The notes: generated by a model from the letters alone, not told the origin. A stretch of 64,000 nt of DNA from Melittangium boletus DSM 14713 (GCF_002305855.1 NZ_CP022163.1:5456292-5520291); one strand, 5' to 3'; positions 27,256-38,499 are shown, numbered from the stretch's first letter. Translations and numbers: made by a program.

Positions 27256-28764
27256 TTAGCGACCGCGGCGGAGCGCCCGCCGCCACGAGGAGATACCCGT
27301 TTCGCCCGAGGACGTCTGGGGCATGTTCCGGGTCCGCTTCTGATCCCGCTGGTAGGCGTACACCACGCTCGCGAGCAGCGCCGCCTCGGTGAGCTGGGGG
27401 TCCTCCGCCCCGCCCACGAGCGCGGTGTGCTCGCGCGGCAGGAAGCTCGTGTCGTAGTCGCCGCCCACGAACTCCTCGTGCGAGAGGATGGCGTGCAGGT
27501 AGCGCACGTTGGTGGTGATGCCCTTGACCACGTACTCGTCCAGCGCCCGCTTCGCCCGCTCGATGGCCTCGCGCCGCGTGGGCGCCCACACGGACAGCTT
27601 GGAGATCATCGGATCGTAGAAGTTGGGCACCGTGTAGCCGGGGAACACGCCCGAGTCATCTCGCAGGGACGGGCCGCCGGGCACGCGCAGGGTGGTGATG
27701 CGGCCGGGGCTCGGCATGAAGTTGCGCGCCGGATCCTCCGCGTAGACGCGCACCTCGATGGAGTGTCCATTGGGCGCGGGCGCCTGGGTGAGGGGCAGCT
27801 TCCCACCCTCGGCGACCTTGATCTGCCACGCCACCAGGTCCAGGCCCGTCACCCACTCCGTCACGGGGTGTTCCACCTGGAGGCGGGTGTTCATCTCCAG
27901 GAAGTAGAAGTTGCGGTGCACGTCGACGAGGAACTCCACCGTGCCCGCGCCCACGTAGTTCACGGCCCGGGCGGCCTGCACCGCCACCTCGCCCATCTTC
28001 GCGCGCAGCTCGGGCGACAGGATGGGACTGGGCGTCTCCTCCACCACCTTCTGGTGACGGCGCTGCGCCGAGCACTCGCGCTCGTTGAGGTGGAGGGTGG
28101 TGCCGTGCGTGTCCGCGAACACCTGGATCTCCACGTGGTGGGGCTTCTCCAGGTACTTCTCGATGTAGACGGCGTCGTTGCCGAAGGCGTTGAGCGCCTC
28201 GCTCTTGGCGCCGCGCCAGGCGGAGTCGAACTCCTCCAGGCGCTCCACGCGGCGCATGCCCTTGCCGCCACCGCCGCCCGCGGCCTTGAGCATGATCGGA
28301 AAGCCGATCTTCTCCGCGTAGGCGCGCGCTTCCTCATGGCTGGCGAAGGGCTCGGTGCTGCCGGGCACCACGGGCACGCCCGCCTTGATCATGTTCTGCC
28401 GGGCGCGCGTCTTCTCGCCCATGGCGTCCATGGCGGAGGCCGGCGGCCCGATGAAGGTGATGCCGGCCTTCTCGCACGCGCGCACGAAGGACGCGTTCTC
28501 GGAGAGAAAGCCGTAGCCCGGGTGGATGGCATCCGCGCCCGACTGACGGGCGACCTCGAGGATGCGCTCCTGCACGAGGTAGCTCTCACGCGAGGGCGGA
28601 GGTCCCACGAGGAAGGCCTGATCGGCCATGCGCACGTGGGGCGCGGAGCGGTCCGCCTCGGAGTAGACGGCCACCGTGGCGATACCGAGCTCCTTGCAGG
28701 TGCGCATCACCCGGACGGCGATCTCCCCGCGATTGGCGACGAGGATTTTTCGGATCTTGCCCAT
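27256..28764 (-). CDS. accC: biotin carboxylase subunit of an acyl-CoA carboxylase
   Basis: A 502-residue ATP-grasp enzyme that carboxylates biotin on the carrier protein using ATP and bicarbonate. It begins KILVANRGEIAVRVMR and contains ATP-binding GGGGGKGMR, HHVEIQVFAD, ERECSAQRRHQKVVEE, EMNTRLQVEHPVTE and the C-terminal FYDPMISKL region. The last 30 residues are a basic extension not typical of E. coli AccC (449 residues). The presence of a PccB-type carboxyltransferase nearby suggests a propionyl/acetyl-CoA carboxylase rather than the AccABCD complex. Confidence 0.92.
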   Translation of the reverse strand: MGKIRKILVANRGEIAVRVMRTCKELGIATVAVYSEADRSAPHVRMADQAFLVGPPPSRESYLVQERILEVARQSGADAIHPGYGFLSENASFVRACEKAGITFIGPPASAMDAMGEKTRARQNMIKAGVPVVPGSTEPFASHEEARAYAEKIGFPIMLKAAGGGGGKGMRRVERLEEFDSAWRGAKSEALNAFGNDAVYIEKYLEKPHHVEIQVFADTHGTTLHLNERECSAQRRHQKVVEETPSPILSPELRAKMGEVAVQAARAVNYVGAGTVEFLVDVHRNFYFLEMNTRLQVEHPVTEWVTGLDLVAWQIKVAEGGKLPLTQAPAPNGHSIEVRVYAEDPARNFMPSPGRITTLRVPGGPSLRDDSGVFPGYTVPNFYDPMISKLSVWAPTRREAIERAKRALDEYVVKGITTNVRYLHAILSHEEFVGGDYDTSFLPREHTALVGGAEDPQLTEAALLASVVYAYQRDQKRTRNMPQTSSGETGISSWRRALRRGR

Positions 28765-28842
28765 GGGCGCCCCTTTAGCACACGCGAGCGCGGGCCCGGC
28801 CAGTGTGATGCGGCACGGGCCTCGGAGAGCCTCTGGGGCCGA

Positions 28843-29487
28843 TTACTTCCGGTTGCTCAGGTACTGCTCCATGAGGCGCTTGGCCTCGACCAGCTTGGCC
28901 TCGACGAAGCGGTCATCCTCGTCCGGCTCCGGAGGCGGGGCGGGGGGCTGCTCGGGGCGGCGGCCGCCCTTGCCACTCCCCGGGGCGGGTGCGGCGTTCT
29001 TCTGGGGCGCGTCTCCTCCCCCGAAGTCCACCGCCGCGGCGAGCAGGTTGCGGGCGGTGGCGCCCCCGTCCAACAGGCGGCCGAGCACCGGCGCTTCCAC
29101 GCCGAGCCAACGGGCCGTTTGACGCACCACGTCGATGTACTCCCCCTCCAGGGAGCGCGAGGGTCGGCCGGGCTCGCTCAGGGACGCGCGGCCGTAGCTG
29201 CCGGCCTTGTCGGTGTAGAGCCCCACGGCCTGGTCGCGGAAGTCCCTCGCCACGGCGCGCACGAGCGCATCCAGGTGATCCTCGGGAACGGCCTTGCCTC
29301 CCGCGGGGGTGAGCTTCACCTCGGCCACGCGCCAACCCGCGTCGGTCATGGCCGTGGCGGAGTCCACCCAGCGCACTTCCGGGAGGGGGACATGGGCGGT
29401 CTCACACGCTCGGGACAACGTCTGGCGCAGGGCGGTGAGGTTGCCTTCGATGTCGGCGAGGAAGAGGACGAGGCGGGGCTGAGACAA
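28843..29487 (-). CDS. hypothetical protein in the carboxylase cluster
   Basis: A 214-residue protein. The TTG at 29487 is favoured because AAGGAG lies 7 bases upstream and the sequence then starts SQPRLVLFLADIEGN, a compact strand-helix beginning. The first 140 residues appear folded, the middle (about 165-190) is rich in Pro and Gly, and the end is a charged helix (EAKLVEAKRLMEQYL). I do not recognise the family. Its place between the nitroreductase and biotin carboxylase genes, all on the minus strand, suggests co-transcription. Confidence 0.6.
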   Translation of the reverse strand: MSQPRLVLFLADIEGNLTALRQTLSRACETAHVPLPEVRWVDSATAMTDAGWRVAEVKLTPAGGKAVPEDHLDALVRAVARDFRDQAVGLYTDKAGSYGRASLSEPGRPSRSLEGEYIDVVRQTARWLGVEAPVLGRLLDGGATARNLLAAAVDFGGGDAPQKNAAPAPGSGKGGRRPEQPPAPPPEPDEDDRFVEAKLVEAKRLMEQYLSNRK

Positions 29488-29618
29488 ACGGGGGCTCCTT
29501 TTGGTGTGCGCTCCTTGAAGCGCGAACGGCCCCCCCAAAATTTCCCCAGGGAAGTCGTTGCATCATTTTCGGCACGAGGTCTCCGCCTGCCTGCCTGCCT
29601 CCGGCGGGGGCCCGGCGC

Positions 29619-30221
29619 TCATTCAATCCGGCAGGCGTCGTTGAAGTCCAGACGGGGGTTGCGCGGGAAGAGCTTGGACGGGTCCCCGTACCCCAGGTTG
29701 AGCAGGAAGTTGCTCTTCCACTGACCGTCCGGGAAGAAGGTCTCGTCCACCTTGGCGTTGTCGAAGCCCGCCATGGGGCCGCAGTCCAGTCCCAGGGCCC
29801 GGGCCGCGAGGATGAGATAGCCGCCTTGCAGCGTGCTGTTCATGTAGGCGAGCTTGTGCAGCTTCTCCTCGGGCATGGCCTGGAAGCCGCTCTTCAGGTC
29901 CCGGCTGGGGAAGAGCTTGGGCATCTGCTCGTGGAAGCGGGAGTCGTAGGCGACGATGGCCGTCACCGGCGCGCTCATCGTCTTGTCCACATTGCCCGCG
30001 GCGAGGGCCGGCTTGAGGCGCTGCTTGGCCTCGGGGCTCTTGACGAAGACGAGCCGCAGGGGCTGGGTGTTGGACGACGTGGGGCCCATGCGCGTGAGCG
30101 CGTAGAGCTGATGGAGGAGGGCATCCTCCACCGGGCGCTCGAGCCACACGTTGTGGGTGCGCGCCTCGTGGAAGAGGGTGTCCAGTACCGCGGTGTCCAA
30201 GGAGGGGCGTGGGTTGGCCAT
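29619..30221 (-). CDS. rutE: RutE-like nitroreductase family protein (malonic semialdehyde reductase type)
   Basis: A 200-residue flavin (FMN) enzyme of the nitroreductase superfamily. It aligns by eye along its length with RutE, which reduces malonic semialdehyde to 3-hydroxypropionate in uracil breakdown. Shared phrases are LFHEARTHNVW, LTRMGPTSSNTQPLR, APVTAIVAYDSRFHE, ALGLDCGPMAGFD, KSNFLLNLGYGD and PRLDFNDAC. ATG 30221 begins MANPRPSL. No other rut genes are present. It lies 50 bases downstream of the carboxyltransferase, so a role in an acyl-CoA or malonyl pathway is possible but inferred. Confidence 0.83.
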   Translation of the reverse strand: MANPRPSLDTAVLDTLFHEARTHNVWLERPVEDALLHQLYALTRMGPTSSNTQPLRLVFVKSPEAKQRLKPALAAGNVDKTMSAPVTAIVAYDSRFHEQMPKLFPSRDLKSGFQAMPEEKLHKLAYMNSTLQGGYLILAARALGLDCGPMAGFDNAKVDETFFPDGQWKSNFLLNLGYGDPSKLFPRNPRLDFNDACRIE

Positions 30222-30271
30222 GCGCCCCTCCCTAATCAGCCCACGCGGTGCTCGCAAGCGGGGGTCCGCGC

Positions 30272-31834
<1,563 letters not shown>

Positions 31835-31928
31835 GCGCGCGCATCTAACACGAACCGCGCGCGGGTAGCACGCCGAGGACGTCAGGCACCGCCTTATCGG
31901 GTGATTGACAATCCCTGAAGACGCCCCC

Positions 31929-33347
31929 TCAACGGGTGGGCGCCAGCGTCCAGCGGGAGGAGAAGCGGTGGGCCCCTCCCGAGGCGCTGTCGAGCCAGCC
32001 CGTGATGTTCGCGCTCCGGGTGAGCAGGGGCCCCAGCTCGAGTCCCGCGGTGAAGAGGGCGGCGAGCCGTTGGTCGCCCACCACGTCCATCAGCGATATC
32101 TGCTTGAGGCCGCTCGCCACGCGCTGGGGGTTCACGCTGTAGTCCACCGCGTGGGGGAGCATGCCGCCCGTCTCGGGGATGCTGGCGAGCACGGAGCCCG
32201 CCACGGCCTCGTCATTGCCCATCACCAATTGCCGGCCTTTCAAGCGCACGAAGAGGGAGCCGCCCTTCACGTCCAGGGCATGGCCGTCCTCCAGGGCCCT
32301 CGCGCCGGGGAACTTCGCCAGCGGCGCGAGCGCCTTCTTCATCGCCGTCGCGTCCGTCACCTCGGCGGCGAGCGCCAGCCGCGAGGCGAAGAAGCGGCCC
32401 TCGGGTGTGCGCACGTTGGGGCGGGAGCGCACCCCGTCCACCGCGACGAGCACGTGGCCCGTGAGGCGTTCGGTCACCTCACGCGCCACGGAGGACACCT
32501 CGGCCGCGGGGCAGGCGGGGCAGGCCTGCTGGATGCTGGCGCGCACGCTTCCCATCGCGGCGGCGAGTCCGGCCGGTGCCATCCGGGCGCGCGAGAAGAG
32601 CAGTCCTCCGGGTTTCATCGTGCCGTAGGGGCTCGTGCCCGAGGCGGACTGGAAGGGGGGCAGCGGCAACTCCGTGCTGGTGCCTTCCATTCGGAGTTCC
32701 GAGGCGGTGCCGTCCAGGCCCACCACCAGCCCGCGCTTGGGCATCACCACGTAGGCGGCGCCGGGGAGGGGCGCGAGCTTCGCGTCCGCCTTCGGCGTCT
32801 GACTCACCAGTCGCGAGGCCTCCTTCAAGAGGACCTTGCCCTGGCCGTCGTCGACGAAGCCGCCGCCACCGCTCGCGAAGGCGCAGGCCTCCTGGCCCTT
32901 GAGCGCGTAGCCCGCCTGTCCACCTGCCTCGCGTGGGACGAGCACCGAGGTGACACCCGCCGAGGTGGTGGGTTTGATCTCCAGTGACTTGCCACTGCCC
33001 GCGGCGAGCCGCTCGGCGGCTTTTTGTTGGAAGCGCTTGGGGTCGCTCAGGCGCGTGCAGGAGACGCGGCCCGTGGTGCGCACCGAGAGGGTGACGGCTC
33101 CAGCGGGATCGATGCCCATGTCCTGGAGCGAGTCGGGCTGGCTGGGATCGAGCGCGAGGTAGGGATGGAGCTCGGCGAGCCAGACGGCGGGCCGCATGAG
33201 GGCGGCGTTCTGTCCCGCCTCGGCGAGGAAGGCGGTGAGCCCCTGGAGCGCGTCCAGCCGGGGAATGTGGACGACGGTCTCCGAGGCGGTGGCGGCACGG
33301 GGCGATGGGGCGGCGGCGAGCGATGCCGCGAGGACGAAGGAGAGCAT
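31929..33347 (-). CDS. secreted or periplasmic hypothetical protein
   Basis: A 472-residue protein. ATG 33347 is chosen because it begins a signal peptide (LSFVLAASLAAAPSPRAA); the frame is open further upstream but with low-complexity sequence. The mature protein has repeated motifs such as PLPGAAYVVMPKRGLVVGL, GHVLVAVDGVRSRP and GGSLFVRLKGRQLVMGNDEAVAGSVLA, reminiscent of DUF3352-type proteins. That link is tentative. It contains a CPAC motif near the middle, which might be redox-active or a disulfide. No partner genes are obvious. Confidence 0.6.
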   Translation of the reverse strand: MLSFVLAASLAAAPSPRAATASETVVHIPRLDALQGLTAFLAEAGQNAALMRPAVWLAELHPYLALDPSQPDSLQDMGIDPAGAVTLSVRTTGRVSCTRLSDPKRFQQKAAERLAAGSGKSLEIKPTTSAGVTSVLVPREAGGQAGYALKGQEACAFASGGGGFVDDGQGKVLLKEASRLVSQTPKADAKLAPLPGAAYVVMPKRGLVVGLDGTASELRMEGTSTELPLPPFQSASGTSPYGTMKPGGLLFSRARMAPAGLAAAMGSVRASIQQACPACPAAEVSSVAREVTERLTGHVLVAVDGVRSRPNVRTPEGRFFASRLALAAEVTDATAMKKALAPLAKFPGARALEDGHALDVKGGSLFVRLKGRQLVMGNDEAVAGSVLASIPETGGMLPHAVDYSVNPQRVASGLKQISLMDVVGDQRLAALFTAGLELGPLLTRSANITGWLDSASGGAHRFSSRWTLAPTR

Positions 33348-33562
33348 GGCCGAGCGTGAGAGCAGCGCGCCCCCTGGCCTGTCAAGGCGGGCGGAGCGGG
33401 GGCGCGTACTGAGTTGAGCACGACACTTTTCGTCCCGGTGTGGGGATGTCCTATCCACGGTGTGGATGCCGTGAAGCGAGAGGGGACCCCAGGCCGCGAG
33501 GATGGAGGAACTGGCAGATGCCTTGCTGAGGGCGGAGTGGATCCCCCCTTGCAGGAGTCTCC

Positions 33563-34309
33563 ATGTCCGTCCCTGTCTCTGGCCGTACCGGTGGAACCTC
33601 GTCTTCGCTGGACGAACTCGTGGGTGCCCTGGGTGCTGTCCCTCCCTCGCCGCCAGCCGCTCCGGGTGCGAAGGCATTGGCCTCGCGTGAACTCAACTCC
33701 CTCGTCCTGGCTCCCCCACGGCCGTCCGGAGCCGATGCTCCGCGCGAGTTTCCCACGGGGCGAATGGACTACTACCGCCGCCGGCATGAGGACTTCGTTT
33801 CACGCAATCCGGGCCAGCAGCCGCCCCCGTACTACCTCGAGTATGGCGACAAATACGTCCGGGCCTTCTCGGCGCTGGGGGCCCAGGAACTGTCCCCCGA
33901 GGGGCTCGCGTGGCGCGACCGGGCGCTCAAGCTCTTGCAGGATGCGATGGAGACCCGGCGGCGGAAGGAACCGGCGGAGTTCGCCGTGCTCGAGCGGAAA
34001 CCAGAGGACTTCCAGATGTTCGCCTACGGCACGCACGTGAATGCCTATCTGGACGCGGGACTCTTCTCGCTTCCCACCCAGGACCTGACCACCATCCTCA
34101 CCACGCCGGACCTCCGCGATTTGCTGAACCCCGATGGGATGGCCCAGATCCTCCAGGTCCTGGGGCGGGTCCGGCCCTCGGATGTGGAATCCATTCTCGC
34201 GGCGACCACCCTGGAGGCGACCCGTCCTCTTCGGCCCCTGGTCCATCAAATGGAACGGGAAGTGAAGTCGCTCATGCTCCAGAACTGGTTGAACGGGAGT
34301 TCGCGTTGA
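33563..34309 (+). CDS. hypothetical protein (248 aa)
   Basis: An ATG at 33563 follows CAGGAG. The first 60 residues are rich in Pro, Ser and Ala and probably flexible. From about residue 68 (DYYRRRHEDFVSRNPGQQPPPYYLEYGDKYVRAF) the protein is helical and charged, without signal peptide or membrane segment. I do not recognise the family. Its stop overlaps the TTG start of the next gene (TTGA), so the two are translationally coupled and probably act together, possibly with this one as the cytoplasmic partner of an exported BNR protein. Confidence 0.6.
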   Translation: MSVPVSGRTGGTSSSLDELVGALGAVPPSPPAAPGAKALASRELNSLVLAPPRPSGADAPREFPTGRMDYYRRRHEDFVSRNPGQQPPPYYLEYGDKYVRAFSALGAQELSPEGLAWRDRALKLLQDAMETRRRKEPAEFAVLERKPEDFQMFAYGTHVNAYLDAGLFSLPTQDLTTILTTPDLRDLLNPDGMAQILQVLGRVRPSDVESILAATTLEATRPLRPLVHQMEREVKSLMLQNWLNGSSR

Positions 34310-35325
34310 ACTGGGCGCGCCACCTGCTCAAGGTGCTGGTGTTCCTGTTGCTCTCGCCGTGTCTCCTGTGTCTGGGGTCGGGCGTCTACATCTGGGTCCA
34401 CAGTGCCCTGCGTGAGCGGGGAATCCACATGGGCAACAGCGTGTGGATGCCATTGGGGCCGAGGCTCGAGCAGCGCCATCTGCCCAATCACTTCTACGTC
34501 GGAGCACACTCCGCGTTCTTCACCCGCGATTGGGGAGAGCACAGCGCGCTCTGGCGCATCGGGCCGCATTGGACGCGTCGCGAGGCATCCTTCGAGGGGG
34601 CCTTGTTGACGCTGACCAGTGCCGAGGGCGTCTGGTTCGGTCTCGTCTCCAAGCCCGCTCCCGACGGCCCTCGGGACGCGCGGATCTTCCAGGTCATCCG
34701 TTCGCTCGACGAGGGGGTGAATTGGGAGGAGCGGGGCCGTACCTCCGGGATGTCGAGCCTGCTCGCCGTGTCGTCAGAGGAGGTGTGGGGCCTGGGGACG
34801 GAACTCCAGGTCAGCACGGATGGGGGACTGACCTTTTCCTCCGTGTCCTTGCCTGGAGCGCGAGACCGCATCCAAGAGCGGCTCGCGCGGGGCGCGGATG
34901 GCACGGTCTGGTTGTTGGGGCATGCGGGCCTCTTCCGCTTGTCCGACCAGGGCCGCACCTGGACGCACGAGCCCCTTCGGGAGGCCGAACCGCAGGCGGG
35001 TGATGGCGGGGTGCTCGCGGCACGGGTGGAGGGAGGGCTCGCCATCCGCCGGGATTCGCCGGGCGAGCCCTGGCGTGTCTTCACCGCGCTGCCGCATCGG
35101 GTCTCCGCGCTCGCCGTGGTGGGCGACACCGTGCGGGTCGTGACCCATCCGAGTGATCCCTTCAAGGATGGGTGGGACGCCTGGTACCACCACAGTGAGG
35201 ATGGAGGGCGGACTTGGGAGCACACGAATACCGAGCTGACGCCCCACATCGCCCTATATGGGCGGGAATGGGGCGTGGGCCGGGAACTCCTGGGCCAGCT
35301 TTACGGCCGACTTCCCGGGGGTTGA
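34306..35325 (+). CDS. membrane-anchored protein with BNR/sialidase-type repeats
   Basis: A 339-residue protein. The TTG start at 34306 overlaps the preceding TGA and has GGGAG 8 bases upstream. An N-terminal hydrophobic segment (VLVFLLLSPCLLCLGSGVYIW) anchors or exports it. The rest shows repeated Asp-box motifs of beta-propellers: SLDEGVNWEE, STDGGLTFS, LSDQGRTWTHE and SEDGGRTWEH. Such repeats occur in sialidases, photosystem assembly factor Ycf48 and many exported proteins. No sialidase catalytic residues can be claimed, so a binding role is as likely as an enzymatic one. Confidence 0.65.
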   Translation: MNWARHLLKVLVFLLLSPCLLCLGSGVYIWVHSALRERGIHMGNSVWMPLGPRLEQRHLPNHFYVGAHSAFFTRDWGEHSALWRIGPHWTRREASFEGALLTLTSAEGVWFGLVSKPAPDGPRDARIFQVIRSLDEGVNWEERGRTSGMSSLLAVSSEEVWGLGTELQVSTDGGLTFSSVSLPGARDRIQERLARGADGTVWLLGHAGLFRLSDQGRTWTHEPLREAEPQAGDGGVLAARVEGGLAIRRDSPGEPWRVFTALPHRVSALAVVGDTVRVVTHPSDPFKDGWDAWYHHSEDGGRTWEHTNTELTPHIALYGREWGVGRELLGQLYGRLPGG

Positions 35326-35339
35326 GGCACCCGGGGGCC

Positions 35340-35789
35340 TCACCCCTCCTGGGCGAGGTGCTTGAGGAGTTCCCCTTCATCGGTGGTGGCCATCCGCTCG
35401 ATGCCGTCCTGTTTCGCGTGCCGCTGGATCTGCATTATTCCCGCGACGCTGCGCACGAGCACGCCCACCTTGCGGAAGCCACCCAACCACCGGGGCAATT
35501 GGCGCTTGATGGCCTCGTCGAACTCGGCGTCGTTCCGGCCGGCGATGGCGCGCATGTCGGCGAGCAGGGCGTAGCGTGAGCGTCCCAGCTCGTCCAGGAC
35601 GTCGCCCAGTTCGTCGAAGATGTCGTCGAGCTGGGCGAGGTGGGAGAAGGGCGCTTCACTGCGCACGGTGACGGCGATGCCCAACCGGTCGTCCACCAGC
35701 ACGGTGAAGTGCTCGCTGCGGAAGACCTGCCGGGCGGCGGGGAGCACGCTCACCAGGGGGGGGAGGGCGCGAGACGGAAGGGAAGCCAT
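35340..35789 (-). CDS. small STAS/SpoIIAA-like hypothetical protein
   Basis: A 149-residue protein without signal or membrane segments. The layout is strand (HFTVLVDDRLGIAVTVRS), helix, strand (RYALLADMRAIAGRND), helix, strand (KVGVLVRSVAGIMQ), helix. This resembles the STAS/SpoIIAA-like fold used in myxobacterial regulators. Two other genes in the window (38077-38499 and 39363-39875) have the same arrangement, though identity is low. Its stop lies 15 bases from the convergent BNR gene. Function is unknown. Confidence 0.6.
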   Translation of the reverse strand: MASLPSRALPPLVSVLPAARQVFRSEHFTVLVDDRLGIAVTVRSEAPFSHLAQLDDIFDELGDVLDELGRSRYALLADMRAIAGRNDAEFDEAIKRQLPRWLGGFRKVGVLVRSVAGIMQIQRHAKQDGIERMATTDEGELLKHLAQEG

Positions 35790-35955
35790 TGAGACGGTCT
35801 CGGGGGCGACGTTCGAGCCACCCTCTCACGAGGGGGGGCGGGGAGGGAAGCCTCTCGCATGGGTCCTCCGGGGGACGTGCACTCCCGGACGCCTGCCCGC
35901 CATCCCTCGCCGAGAGTGCTGCCAATCGGTGGGCACTGTCTTACCTTTCCGGCCC

Positions 35956-38055
35956 ATGACCGCCCCTGTTTCCGACAATCCGCTGCTGCAGACCGAAGGA
36001 CTCCCGAAGTTCGACCGCATCCGGGCGGAGCATGTCGAGCCCGCCATCCGCGATTTGCTCGCGCGGCTGAACGCGGATTTCGACGCGCTCGAGCGCGAGG
36101 TCCAGCCCACCTGGAAAGGCACCGTGGAGCGTCTGTCCACCCTCACCGAGCCCCTGGGGCTGGCGTGGGGCGTGGTGAACCACCTCATGGGCGTGCAGAA
36201 CAGCCCGGAGCTGCGCCAGGCGCACTCCGCCGTCGAGGGCGATGTGGTGGAGAGCTTCATGCGCATCGGCCAGAGCGCCCCCCTGTACCGGGCCTACAAG
36301 GCGCTGCGCGAGGGCTCCGAGTGGAAGGGCCTCGAGGAGGCCCAGCGGCGGGTCGTCGAGGCCTCCATCCGCGACATGGAGCTGTCCGGCGTGGGCCTGG
36401 AGGGCGAGGCGCGCGAGCGCTTCCAGGTCATCGAGCGGGAGCTGGCCGAGCTGTCCACGCGCTTCGCCAACAACGTCATCGACTCCACCAAGGCCTGGTC
36501 CATGACGCTCACCCAGCGCGAGGAGGTGGACGGCCTGCCGCCCAGCGCGCTCGCCATGGCGGCCCAGGCGGCGAAGCAGGGGCTGGCGGAGGGGGCTCCC
36601 GCGCCCACGCCCGAGGCGGGCCCCTGGCGCATCACCCTGGACGCGCCCAGCTTCGGGCCCTTCATGGAGCACTCGCGCCGTCCGGAGCTGCGCGAGAAGG
36701 TCTACCGCGCCTACATCACCCGCGCCTCCACGGGCGAGGTGGACAACAACCCGCTCATCGAGCGCATCCTGTCCCTGCGGGGCGAGAAGGCGCGTCTGCT
36801 CGGCTACGGCTCGTTCGCCGAGGTGAGCCTCGCGGCGAAGATGGCGCCCGGGGTCCAGGCCGTGGAGCAGCTCCTGGGTGAGCTGCGCGGCGCCGCCCGT
36901 TCGCGCGCCCAGGGGGAACTCGACGAGCTGACGGCGTTCGCGCGCCGCAAGACGGGCAACGCCTCGCTCGAGCTCAAGCTGTGGGACACGGCCTTCTGGG
37001 CCGAGCGCCTGCGCGAGGAGCGCTACGCCTATACCGACGAGGAGCTGCGTCCGTACTTCGCGCTGCCCCGGGTGCTGGAGGGCCTGTTCGACACGGCGAA
37101 GCGGCTCTTCGGTGTCACGGTGCGCGCCGCGGACGGGGAGGTGCCCGTGTGGGATGAGAGCGTGCGCTTCTTCCGCATGGCGGACGAGTCGGGCAAGGAC
37201 ATCGCCGCGTTCTACCTGGACCCCTACAGCCGTCCTGCCACCAAGCGGGGCGGGGCGTGGATGAATGGCGCGCTCGATCGCAAGCGCCAGCTGGACGGCT
37301 CGCTGCGGCTGCCGGTGGCCTACCTCGTCTGCAACGCCACGCCTCCGGTGGGGGGCAAGTCCGCGCTGCTCACCTTCCGCGAGGTGGAGACGCTGTTCCA
37401 TGAGTTCGGCCACGGCCTGCAGCACATGCTCACGCGCGTGGACTACCCCGAGGCCGCCGGCATCAACAACGTGGAGTGGGACGCGGTGGAGCTGCCCAGC
37501 CAGTTCATGGAGAACTGGTGCTTCCACGAGGAGACGCTCTCGCGGCTGGCGCGCCATGTGGATACGGGCGAGCCGCTGCCCCGCGCGCTCCAGGAGAAGA
37601 TCCGCGCCGGGCGCATCTACCGCGCCGCCTCCATGACGCTGCGTCAGGTGTACTTCGCCACGCTCGACCTGGAGTTGCACCACCGCTACCAGGCGGGCGG
37701 CGTGGCGGAGACCCAGAAGCGCGTGGCCCAGGACAACACGGTGCTCGCGCCCCTGCCCGAGGACCGCTTCCTGTGCTCCTTCACCCACATCTTCGCGGGG
37801 GGCTACGCGGCGGGCTACTACAGCTACAAGTGGGCCGAGGTGCTGTCCGCGGATGCCTTCTCCGCCTTCGAGGAGGCGGGGCTGGCCGATGCGCGGGCCC
37901 TGGAGAAGACCGGACGGCGCTTCCGGGACACGGTGCTCGCGCTCGGAGGCAGCCGCCACCCGCTGGTGGTCTTCCAGGAGTTCCGCGGCCGCGCTCCCAG
38001 CACCCAGCCCCTGCTCAAGCAGACGGGCCTGTTGGATTCGCAGCCGAGGGCCTGA
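35956..38055 (+). CDS. prlC: M3-family metallopeptidase, oligopeptidase A type
   Basis: A 699-residue cytoplasmic zinc peptidase that degrades peptides of about 8-18 residues, including cleaved signal peptides. ATG 35956 starts MTAPVSDNPLLQTEGLPKFD, the usual N-terminus; the frame is open upstream but out of family. The zinc motif is FHEFGHGLQHML (His482, Glu483, His486), with the third ligand in the following helix (WDAVELPSQFMENW). C-terminal GGYAAGYYSYKWAEVLSADAF is the conserved substrate-binding segment. The length matches OpdA/PrlC. Confidence 0.92.
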   Translation: MTAPVSDNPLLQTEGLPKFDRIRAEHVEPAIRDLLARLNADFDALEREVQPTWKGTVERLSTLTEPLGLAWGVVNHLMGVQNSPELRQAHSAVEGDVVESFMRIGQSAPLYRAYKALREGSEWKGLEEAQRRVVEASIRDMELSGVGLEGEARERFQVIERELAELSTRFANNVIDSTKAWSMTLTQREEVDGLPPSALAMAAQAAKQGLAEGAPAPTPEAGPWRITLDAPSFGPFMEHSRRPELREKVYRAYITRASTGEVDNNPLIERILSLRGEKARLLGYGSFAEVSLAAKMAPGVQAVEQLLGELRGAARSRAQGELDELTAFARRKTGNASLELKLWDTAFWAERLREERYAYTDEELRPYFALPRVLEGLFDTAKRLFGVTVRAADGEVPVWDESVRFFRMADESGKDIAAFYLDPYSRPATKRGGAWMNGALDRKRQLDGSLRLPVAYLVCNATPPVGGKSALLTFREVETLFHEFGHGLQHMLTRVDYPEAAGINNVEWDAVELPSQFMENWCFHEETLSRLARHVDTGEPLPRALQEKIRAGRIYRAASMTLRQVYFATLDLELHHRYQAGGVAETQKRVAQDNTVLAPLPEDRFLCSFTHIFAGGYAAGYYSYKWAEVLSADAFSAFEEAGLADARALEKTGRRFRDTVLALGGSRHPLVVFQEFRGRAPSTQPLLKQTGLLDSQPRA

Positions 38056-38076
38056 GGCGGGCGTACTCCGAGGGGA

Positions 38077-38499
38077 TCAGCGCGGCTTGTGGGCCCGGGC
38101 GCGCCGGTCCTCCTCCAGGCGCTCGAGTGCCCAGGCCTCGGCGGCGTTCCAGTCCGCGACGGTGACGAGCGGCAGGGGCACGCGCTTGAAGTACATGATG
38201 GCGCTCACGGACAACCGCACGAGGGGCGAGGTGATGATGTTGGCCGCGCCGATGATGCACTCGCGCACCTGGCGCTCGTGCTCCTCGAACCACTCCACCT
38301 GGCGCCAGCGCTGATCGAGCGGCACCATGCCGACCCGGCGCAGATCGGTGATGAGGACGAAGCGCTCACCGCGCTCCAGGTGGCGGCTGAACGAGGCGAG
38401 GCACGCCTCGTAGGCGGGCGTGGACAGCGTACCGGGCAGCCGCAGCAGGAGCAGTGGCCAGCGCGAATCATCGAAGAGGTCCGGGTCGGGCGGCGGCAT
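38077..38499 (-). CDS. small STAS/SpoIIAA-like hypothetical protein
   Basis: A 140-residue protein. Strand-helix-strand layout: WPLLLLRLPGTLS, then RFVLITDLRRVGMVP (Asp in the middle strand), CIIGAANIITSPLVRLSV and LPLVTVADWNAAEAWALERLEE. This is the architecture of myxobacterial STAS-like orphans. The conserved DLR after the second strand aligns with DMR in the protein at 35340-35789. It is convergent with the oligopeptidase gene. No function can be assigned. Confidence 0.6.
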   Translation of the reverse strand: MPPPDPDLFDDSRWPLLLLRLPGTLSTPAYEACLASFSRHLERGERFVLITDLRRVGMVPLDQRWRQVEWFEEHERQVRECIIGAANIITSPLVRLSVSAIMYFKRVPLPLVTVADWNAAEAWALERLEEDRRARAHKPR

